This document shows positions 18,201 through 24,600 of a DNA stretch of 26,170 bases, one piece after another. The position numbers and the translations under genes are program-made. Under the pieces are notes generated by a model. It had not been told where the DNA came from, made no database searches, and was given only the letters and a program-made list of their open reading frames with translations. The first letter of the stretch is position 1, and each line of letters opens with the position of its first letter. The DNA comes from JAAYEA01 sp012689325 (GTDB taxonomy: Bacteria; Chloroflexota; Anaerolineae; JAAYEA01): the NCBI GenBank assembly GCA_036841525.1, contig DAITVZ010000071.1:1-26170 (forward strand), read 5' to 3'.

Positions 18201-20809
18201 ACCGTGTTCGACAGAACCACACCTGAGGAGATGTGGATGCTCCCACCCTCGACCTGGCCCCCGCTCACCTGGCCGCCGTTCAGGCGGATATTCCCGTAGG
18301 TCATCCACGTTCCATCGACCGTCCCCGTGTTGAGGTTCAGCTCGCCGTCCTGGAGCACGCACTGCGACAGGTGCGCCACCTGGTTCACCGACACCCCACC
18401 TGTCACGTCGCTCTCCAGTAGCCAGAGGTCTGTGCCGCCAAGAGAGCCAGAGATGCCGCCGCCGTCAAGGTCCAGATTCGCCAGGTAGGGGGTCGCGCCG
18501 TTGCACACGATACCGCCAGCGGCCCCCTGTATCTCGACGTGCCGCAGGATACATCCCTGCACATATGCGCCGTCCGTTCCCGTCAAGGCGTCGGCGCTTG
18601 GATCATCGAAGAGGATGCGGCTCCAAGTGGTCCCCAGCGTGCTCGGCATGAACAAGATCGGATTGGAGGCCAGTCCATCGGCGATCAGCGTCCCACCGAC
18701 GTTGAACGCATAGTCGCCCGCAAACCTGATGACTGTCCCGGGTTGGATCGTGAGCGTTACGCCCGGAGCTATGCCCACATCGGCATTCACCACGTAGGTC
18801 TTGTCGCTGGTCCAGAGGGTATCCATGCCGATCGTCCCGCCCACCGACTGCACGCTGCTCTGCGTCGTCACGGTGAAAACAAGGGTGGCCGCATAGTCGC
18901 CCCCGTTCGACGTCACGCCAAGGTTGAGGCGAATCGGGTGGTTGTAGCCTGCCCCCGCCGCGATCGAGACCAAGAATGGCTCGCTGTTTTCCGCGGTTTC
19001 CCCGGCGAGGATATCGCCGTAGGCTTCCACTCCTCTGACCACCGTTACATAGGGATCTGCGGTGGACAATGTGCCGACAGTTGCCGCCGCATCGCCCCAG
19101 TCGTTGCGTATCCCGAGGGTCAGTTCGGCCTCGGCCCCGGAGGCAGGTCGCCCGTCAGGCACGCCATCGACGCTGTAGCCGGCGCTCATCAGCGCCGGGA
19201 CCGGAGCCGACATGGCCCGATTGGCATTGATCCTGCCTCCGCCGAGCAGGCCTTCCTTGCCCGAGTTGAGGTCGTCAATGGCGTCACCCGTGTGTTTGAT
19301 GTGCAGGCGGACCATGGCCGGCGTCCAGTCCGGATGCTCGGCGACCAGCAATGCCGCCAACCCAGCCGCAAAAGGCGAGGCCACGGACGTGCCAGAGCTG
19401 CTCACGTAATCGCCGCCTAGGGCGGTGGTGAGAATGCCTTGCCCAGGGCCGCACGCATCCACCCAGGACCCATAGTTGCTGGAAGCGACCAGTGTATCGT
19501 CGCTGGCCGTCCCTGCCACGGCCAGTACGTCCGCATAGGCCGCAGGATACAGGGGCGCATCTGACGCATCATTGCCCGTGCCACCAACCAGCACGACGCC
19601 CAAGGAGGCGGCATAGGCCACGGCGTCCCGCATCGCAGCCGAGTCAGAGTACCCGCCCAGTGAGAGGTTGATGACGTGGGCGCCCTTGTTGGCGGCGTAA
19701 ACGATCCCTGCCGCTATGGCCGAGTAGTTGGCCGTGCCCGAGGGCTGCATGACCTTGACCGTCATGATCCGGCAGTTGCCGCAGACCCCAGCGATCCCCA
19801 TAGCGTTGTTGCTGCGCGCCGCCGCAATGCCCGCCACCAGGGAACCGTGCCCGTTGTCGTCCTCCACGTTCCCGGTGTAGCTGACGAAATTCCAGCCGCG
19901 CACGTCGTCCACGTACCCATTGTTGTCATCGTCCACGCCGTTTCCAGCGATCTCCCCGGGGTTGGTCCAGAGGTTCGCGGTAAGGTCAGGATGGCTGGTG
20001 TCGATCCCCGAGTCCACCACGGCGATGACGACAGCTGCCGTATCGGTCACGACCTGCCAGGCCTCCACTACCTCGATTCTCAGCAGGCCCCATTGCTCGG
20101 CAAAGCGCGGATCCTGGGGCCAGCCCTGCGGCGTTGCCGTGGGCGTTGGGGTGGCAGTATCAGTGGGAGTCGCGGTTTCTGTCGGGGTATCGGTGGGCGT
20201 TGCAGTGTCCGTCGGGGTTGGGGTGTCGGTCGGCGTCATGGTTTCGGTATCAGTGGGTGTGGGGAGTTCTGTCTCGGTTTCCGTGGGCGTCGCCGTTTCG
20301 TCTTCCAGCGCCCTGGCGTAATAGTCGGGTTCCGCCCAGACGATGCCCTCCGTGCCGCGCAACCCCTCCAGCACCGTCTGCACATCAGCGCCATCGTGGA
20401 GAACCAGGCGATACCAACGGCCGAGTTGCTCTGCGCCATCCGCCACGACAGCTATTGGCGAAGTTGTATCTGCGGCAGATGACGGATGCTTCCCCTGAAA
20501 GAGCGGCTCCAGATGCAGCTCACCGTGTCTAGTGAGGGCGTTGTTGAGGTCGACATCACGAGTCCAGACCTCCTTCGCTCCTGCACTCCGTGTCTGAACG
20601 TGCGGGGCGAACTTGACGAGTATCTGTCCTGGGGCATAAGCTTCGGCGCGGTTCCATGTTGGGCCAACCACTTCGGCCAGCGCGGGCACTCCGACCTTGG
20701 CACCGGCTTGCGATGGGGGTTCAGCCAGCGCCTCTGGCACCGCAGCAGAGCTGAGCAGGCTCGTGCATAGCATAAGGATAGCCAGCGAGATGTGGAGACA
20801 ACGCCTCAT
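15266..20809 (-). CDS. Secreted subtilase (S8) with beta-helix, beta-propeller and Ig-like domains
   Basis: This 1847-aa protein has a signal peptide (1-29) and an S8 prodomain-like region (about 55-165, YAPGQILVKF). A Thr/Pro/Asp-Glu linker follows (171-228), then a subtilase domain with Asp266 (VVDSGID), His321 (DNGHGS), oxyanion Asn413 (TGND) and Ser475 (SSGTSVASP). All key residues are present, so it is probably an active extracellular or surface peptidase. Downstream come Ig-like sequence, a right-handed beta-helix (745-1000), a six-to-seven-blade propeller (about 1079-1375, recurring GNKWxG and DGTW), Fn3-like sequence (1445-1540) and two related 150-residue C-terminal domains. There is no sortase motif, and residues 1-29 show no lipobox. 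The start has GGGAGG upstream and a promoter about 58 bases away. The gene stands alone, convergent with the regulator. Confidence 0.93.
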   Translation of the reverse strand: MRRCLHISLAILMLCTSLLSSAAVPEALAEPPSQAGAKVGVPALAEVVGPTWNRAEAYAPGQILVKFAPHVQTRSAGAKEVWTRDVDLNNALTRHGELHLEPLFQGKHPSSAADTTSPIAVVADGAEQLGRWYRLVLHDGADVQTVLEGLRGTEGIVWAEPDYYARALEDETATPTETETELPTPTDTETMTPTDTPTPTDTATPTDTPTETATPTDTATPTPTATPQGWPQDPRFAEQWGLLRIEVVEAWQVVTDTAAVVIAVVDSGIDTSHPDLTANLWTNPGEIAGNGVDDDNNGYVDDVRGWNFVSYTGNVEDDNGHGSLVAGIAAARSNNAMGIAGVCGNCRIMTVKVMQPSGTANYSAIAAGIVYAANKGAHVINLSLGGYSDSAAMRDAVAYAASLGVVLVGGTGNDASDAPLYPAAYADVLAVAGTASDDTLVASSNYGSWVDACGPGQGILTTALGGDYVSSSGTSVASPFAAGLAALLVAEHPDWTPAMVRLHIKHTGDAIDDLNSGKEGLLGGGRINANRAMSAPVPALMSAGYSVDGVPDGRPASGAEAELTLGIRNDWGDAAATVGTLSTADPYVTVVRGVEAYGDILAGETAENSEPFLVSIAAGAGYNHPIRLNLGVTSNGGDYAATLVFTVTTQSSVQSVGGTIGMDTLWTSDKTYVVNADVGIAPGVTLTIQPGTVIRFAGDYAFNVGGTLIADGLASNPILFMPSTLGTTWSRILFDDPSADALTGTDGAYVQGCILRHVEIQGAAGGIVCNGATPYLANLDLDGGGISGSLGGTDLWLLESDVTGGVSVNQVAHLSQCVLQDGELNLNTGTVDGTWMTYGNIRLNGGQVSGGQVEGGSIHISSGVVLSNTVLGGSIVAGGGSIIQGNKVQSALGAAIEAAGVVTITNNTVIDSTTHGIVVGTGLVQGNAVTRAGGDGIRVGTATVISNTLIGIQGRALYASGGVPLRISGNNFERNPGPYDLYNDNPVGETITAQGNWWGTTDPGAIAGRIFDYYDDYRNGVVDHTQPLTVPSAAAPAYARSGTLAPASPVGLETVQFDVAFSAAMDSLSPPDLSFRGEFWESYTLLNSPLGSYEVYALTIDQEGNLLVGRGGGLAVRHNDGTWEGYGMKPSPVDIAVDRTSGDRWLFRGAMITAWRADGTWESYTVPLQNAYCVAVDPTGDVWVGAMYGKVAVLHTSGTWETFDLQGLEPYNTIDALAIDAKGNKWLGAASGIMLWRTDGSKQIFESALGGISDIAIEEDGNVWFVTRRAGVRMRTPDGAWRYYDRYNSPLSYDEELWFVTIDQAGNKWFGTDVGISVLRADWGWQNYTPANSGLLDPGRGHVSDIVVDHFGSKWIGIYSSPFLEGEGGLNLLRGGPGAEFHASEDAQFLSPDRWRLTYDIDTLVPRGTYTMTVTGAVSASGREMAPSGVGAFVVDYAGSIVDSTPPGLPVVTAEGDGTNSYLGASWTASDSDSAITLYRYAIGTAPGRTDVVNWISCGETTLARSGLKLIPEQGYYVSVMARNEAGLWSEPGVSNGVVAGYPPPRPMVIPREGYSQPGALLQFTTVYTDALSWDSLRYADFLVNTSENTTNCTYLRYDVQADRMWLRLPNDSAWRGGGTPGVAGVVRTVYATLDYGQSSVAQSGNELTVNWAFMPTRYMSGRQHNLYLRAEDLGGLSTGWVDHGDWIINRRPMLLAPDLTNTTAPSLTPLTFNPRYYDADGYANVRVCYYAIANTLPTGEMGANGIFLKYDVDENLMYLANNEGTSWGTGVTPGTVGATLSNAAVTVYIRTSTVGTADVRTRLVRWRLEFKAPFAGFHRVYMRGIDLFPQADGDTGWKLKGTLTIQ
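20126..20299 (-). repeat. Repeat-coded Thr-Pro linker of the subtilase
   Basis: About 58 codons encode short reiterated units such as TPTDT, TPTET and TATPT. The DNA is made of imperfect GTCGGGGT/GTGGGCGT-type units on the plus strand. It joins the prodomain to the catalytic domain. Such repeats are prone to length change between strains and may serve as an extended, possibly glycosylated, spacer. Confidence 0.85.
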
Positions 20810-20866
20810 GGGAAGCCTCCCTTCACGAGGGAACTATGGACGCATCCGATCGTGGCTCTGGGGCGC

Positions 20867-20895
20867 AGTATAGGCACGTTCTCAAATCTGTGCAA
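20867..20895 (-). promoter_or_regulatory. Promoter of the subtilase gene
   Basis: On the minus strand TTGCAC (20890-20895) and TATACT (20867-20872) are 17 bases apart, predicting a start near 20860 and a leader of about 50 bases. It lies between the gene and the decayed DnaE fragment. Confidence 0.7.
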
Positions 20896-20928
20896 AGTAG
20901 GTGGGCAAGTCCACCAACGATGCTGGTG

Positions 20929-21240
20929 CTACCGGACCTGCTCGCTCACCGCCCCCGCCCGGGCCGCCTCCAAGCTGGTCACCCCATCGTGCCGCTGCAC
21001 GATCCCCTCCGCTCACAGGATCGGCCCGCCGCGCAGCTCGCGCCCATAGCGCTCCGCCACGTCCGGCCGCACGATCACGTTGATCCGCCCCCACTCGTCC
21101 TCCAGGGTGAGGAACTGGCGCCCCTTGGCCGTGGGCGGGGCCTGGTGCACCACCACCAGCCCAGCCACCCGGGCCCGTACGTCGCGAGCTCGTCACCCTC
21201 AGCGGGGCGCTTCAGCCGTTGGCCACGGCTGCGCGCCAGA
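20929..21240 (-). pseudogene. Decayed fragment of a DNA polymerase III alpha (DnaE-type) OB-fold
   Basis: Minus-strand translation gives VRARVAGLVVVHQAPPTAKG, then QFLTLEDEWGRINVIVRPDV, then AERYGRELRGGPIL. This is the C-terminal OB-fold typical of DnaE/DnaE2 polymerases. An in-frame TGA at 21013-21015 interrupts it, after which IVQRHDGVTSLEAARAG continues to TAG at 20929-20931. Upstream, RLKRPAEGDELA is in another frame, so a one-base loss near 21186 is likely. Only about 100 codons of a gene of about 1000 codons remain. It has no plausible start and cannot make a working polymerase. It marks past rearrangement between the subtilase gene and the tape-measure region. Confidence 0.8.
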
Positions 21241-21285
21241 GTTCTTGCTGACTTGGCACAAGCCCTGCATTGTGTCTCATAGGTG

Positions 21286-21314
21286 TTGCTTTGTGCTAGT
21301 GAATATAGTATAAT
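21286..21314 (+). promoter_or_regulatory. Near-consensus promoter for structured RNA or leader
   Basis: TTGCTT (21286-21291) and a perfect TATAAT (21309-21314) are separated by 17 bases. The expected start is near 21321, at the left edge of the hairpin-rich segment, about 290 bases before the next start codon. Confidence 0.75.
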
Positions 21315-21395
21315 GTGATATGGCAAGCGGCACGGCGCTTCACCGCCACCGCCGCACATAGCCCGATCCCCAGACGCAGGCGGGGGAATAGGGCG

Positions 21396-21438
21396 ACGCT
21401 CGTAGGAACGAGCGTTTGGCGTTCGCAAGAGCGAACGC
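21396..21438 (+). repeat. Twin tetraloop hairpins
   Basis: ACGCTCGT-AGGA-ACGAGCGT (21396-21415) is followed three bases later by GCGTTCGC-AAGA-GCGAACGC (21419-21438). Both stems are perfect 8-bp pairs with purine-only four-base loops. Two such modules side by side suggest RNA structure rather than a protein operator. Confidence 0.75.
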
Positions 21439-21482
21439 AGCGCCGTTCCGAACACAAGCGACCGTTGCAGTCGAGGACTGAA

Positions 21483-21560
21483 GGCCGCGTGGGGGGAGCG
21501 TGACAGGAGCCTGTCCTGGGGATGGGCCATCTTGCCGCGTTCCCCACACGCGGCCTTTTT
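21483..21560 (+). terminator. Strong intrinsic terminator with nested hairpin
   Basis: The arm 21483-21500 (GGCCGCGTGGGGGGAGCG) pairs with 21538-21555 over 18 positions with one mismatch and one G-T pair. TTTTT follows at 21556-21560 and then ATATTT. A second hairpin, GACAGG/CCTGTC (21502-21515), sits inside the loop. It should stop most transcripts coming from the promoter at 21286. Confidence 0.8.
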
Positions 21561-21564
21561 ATAT

Positions 21565-21607
21565 TTGCCACGTGGCAAGGGCCAGGGTTACCCAGGGGGT
21601 TACCCAG
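21565..21607 (+). promoter_or_regulatory. Palindrome and direct repeat before the tape-measure gene
   Basis: TTGCCACGTGGCAA (21565-21578) is a perfect 14-bp palindrome just after the terminator. GGGTTACCCAG then occurs twice (21585-21595 and 21597-21607) with a 12-base period, ending two bases before the ATG. These could be operators, an attachment-type site or part of an RNA structure covering the start codon. No strong Shine-Dalgarno site is seen, only AGGGGG about ten bases before the ATG. Confidence 0.45.
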
Positions 21608-21609
21608 AC

Positions 21610-24600
21610 ATGCTCACCGAAGCCGAAATCTACCAACTGCTCATCGATTACCAGGTCCGCACCGCCGAGGCCGAGCGGGCGATGCAGCAGATGCAGACCG
21701 TCACGCAGCAGACCACCCACGCGATGGGCGGCCTCGCGCCCGCCGCCGGCCAGGCCCAGTCCAGGCTCGCCCAACTGGGCCAGGTCGCCCTGGACGTCGT
21801 CAACGTCGCCGGCAACCTGGCCAACGCCTTCCTGGGCGTCCTCACCGTCGCTCAGCAGTTCGTCGTGCCGGCCATCAAGATGATCAAGACCCTGGGCGAA
21901 CAGGGCGCTGCCGCGTCCGCGACCCGCGACGAGTACCGTAAGCTGGCGGCCACCATGGGCGACGCCGGCGACACCATGCTGGCCCAGATGCGGGCCGTCA
22001 CCCACGGCGTCATCGACGACCAGGCCCTGATGCAGACCGCCCTGCGCCTGACCGAGCTCGCCGGCAAGGAGGCCTTCACCTCCCTCCCCACCCTGATGGC
22101 CATCGCCAAACAGCAGGCCCGCAAGATGGGGATCAGCCTGACGGAGGCGCTGGAGGCCATCGTCGCCGGCGTGGGCCGCGGCAGCACCGAGATGCTGGAC
22201 AACCTGGGCATCGTGGTGGACACCACCGGCACCTACAAAAAGCTGGCGGAGTCTCTGGGCGTGGCCACCGCGGAGCTGACCAAAGAGCAGAAGCAGATGG
22301 CGCTTCTGGCAGAGGTCCAGCGCAAGTACGGCGCGGACGTGGAGGCGGTGGCCCAGGGCGAGCTCTCGGCCTCCGAGCGCATGGCCAGCTATGGCGTCCA
22401 GATGAAGAACCTCCGCAACGAGCTGGTGATGGGGCTGTTGCCGGCCATCGAGGACCTGCTGAGCGTGGCCATGCCCCTCCTCAACGGCCTGTTCCAGGAC
22501 GCCGTGCCCATCCTCACGGAGGTCATCGCCAAGGTGACCGAGCTGACCGACCACTGGATGGACAACCGCGAGGCCATCGCCAATAACCGCCAGGAGCTGG
22601 AGGAGTGGCTGCGCACGAAGGTCTCCGAGGCCGGGGGGACTATGTCCCCCGAGCTGGAAGCCGAGGCCAAAGACCGGGCCTCCGCCATGCGCATCGACCG
22701 CGCCAGCGGCAAGCGCCAGGGCCTCATCGGCGTCTTGCTGGAGAGCAACCAGTACCAGCAGGTGGTGGATCAGGTCAAGGCCGAGACGGAGGCCGTGGGC
22801 CAGGGCTACCGCAACCTGATGGACGTCTATGAGCAGCTAGTGGAACGCAAGTCCAACCTCCAGACCAGCCTCTCCTCGGGGCTCTTTGACGCCAGCATCA
22901 TGCAGATGGACCGGGAGGCGCTGGCCCAGACCGAGGCCCAGCTCGCCGCCATCGAGGGGCGCCTGGTCAGCCTGGACGCGACCAGCCAGCAGGAATACGA
23001 GGCCGCAGCGGCCGCCTGGGAGGAACAGACGAACCTGGCGCAGGCTGTCGCGCAAAGAGAGTATGAGCGCATCGAGCTGACCCGGATCTCCGCCGAGGAG
23101 CGCGTGCGCATCGAGCAGGAGGCCGCCCGGCTGATCGCCGAGGCCCAGGCCTCCGGCGGGCCGGTGAACGTGCGGGCGGCGCACCTGGAGGCCGAGCGCA
23201 CGATCCTGGAGCAGTCGCGCCAGCAGTTCTCCGAGTACTACACGGGCATCACCGAGGGGGAACAGGCCGCCCTGGCGGAGCAGGTGGCGCTGGAGGAGGA
23301 GAACGCCCAGGAGCGCAAGCTCATCGCCGAGGGGCTCTACGAGGACCTGCTGAGCATCGCCTCGGGCTACCAGCAGGCCGCGGAGGCCTCGACGACAGAG
23401 TTCCTGGCCGACCTGGCGGAGCTCCAACACGCCCATGAGGAGGACCTGCTCATCCTGCAGCAGGACCGGGCGATGGCGCGGGCGGCCCTGCAGGCCGACT
23501 ACCAGCAACAGATCGCCGCGGCGCAGCGGGCCGGCGACGCCGAGGAGGTGGCCCAACTCCAGTCCAAGCTCAACATCGAGCTGGTGGAGCTGGGCAACGC
23601 CAACGCCAAGGAGGACGCCCTGCAGGACCGGGCCCGCAAGCTGGAGGAGATCAAGCGGATCCGGGCGTACCAGGCGGAGCTCCAGCAGCTCAGGGCCAAG
23701 ATCAACGACGAGTTCGTGATGCGCCTCCTGGACGCGGCCAACAAGAGCGGCCTGGATTCCAAGGTGGTGGAGGCCAAGCTCAAGTTCCTGGGCGTGGAGC
23801 TCAGTGCCCAGGCCCAGGTGGCCATCGAGGTCGCCAAGATCAACCAGCAGAAGGGCAAGTCCGAGTGGCAACTGGCCCAGGAGGTCTACGGCGCCAGCAA
23901 GTCCCGCATCGACACCCTCATCGCCGAGGCCAAGAAGCGGCTGGACATCGCCCAGGGCGAGCTGGCGGCTTGGTCGCCGCCCCCGGTGGAGATCCCCGCG
24001 CAGGTGGACCTGGACATCACCTACGGCGGGATCGGCGGGGACACGAAGCGCGAGGAAACCGTGGTGGAGGCCCTGGACGCCACGGTGGGGCGGATCGTGG
24101 ACATCGTGGGCAACGCCATCGACACGCTGGAAAAGCTGGTGGGGTACGAGGAGCGCACCGAGGAGATCAAGGCCGCGGCGCAGCGGCTGGGCGAGGACAT
24201 CCGCGAGCTCATCGCGGCGCTCTTCCCCTACGCCGAGTCCTTCGGCAGGGATGCCTCGGGCCGCCTGGTCAGCGACTGGCGGGACATCCCCAAGGCGGTG
24301 GCCGAGTTCGCCGGCTGGGCCAGCAGCACCATCGGCGCCTACGCCTCCGCCATCTCCACCCTCTCCAACCTGGCCGACCTGGAGATCGCGGACGTGGGCG
24401 GCAAGATCGCCTGGGTCGCCGACGTGATCGGCGTGGTGATCCGGCAACTGGACCGGGTGCGGCAGACCTTCGCCGATGCCGCGGGCCAGTGGCGCAACCA
24501 GCCCAAGGACGCGGCCTACTTTGCCCAGTACGCCACCGAGGCCCTGGGTGCGGTCAAGGCTACCGTCGAGGCGATCTGGAGCCTGGTGGACCTGCCCGAG

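Larger units (their letters stand above)
21321..21562 (+). ncRNA. Candidate structured non-coding RNA or attenuator leader
   Basis: About 240 bases bounded by a near-consensus promoter and a strong intrinsic terminator contain no convincing protein. The segment is dense in hairpins: AAGCG/CGCTT near 21325-21340, TCCCC/GGGGA near 21367-21388, two adjacent 8-bp stems with four-base loops (21396-21415 and 21419-21438), and the nested terminal hairpin. I do not recognise tmRNA, RNase P RNA, SRP RNA, 6S RNA or a known riboswitch. It may be an independent small RNA, or a leader that lets transcription into the tape-measure gene only under some condition. Confidence 0.55.

Noticed and set aside
20126..20299. 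Short tandem DNA repeats considered as a CRISPR or regulatory array
   Set aside because: The units are in frame, code for Thr/Pro-rich linker and have no spacer structure.
21396..21438. Twin hairpins considered as a CRISPR repeat pair or transposon ends
   Set aside because: The two stems differ in sequence, there is no spacer, and no transposase is nearby.
21075..21578. Minus-strand ORF of 167 codons
   Set aside because: It reads through the terminator hairpin and enters the polymerase relic out of frame; it is a by-product of the frameshift.
21559..22554. Minus-strand ORF of 331 codons
   Set aside because: It is antisense to the conserved tape-measure domain, with low-complexity Gly/His/Leu sequence and no ribosome site supporting it.
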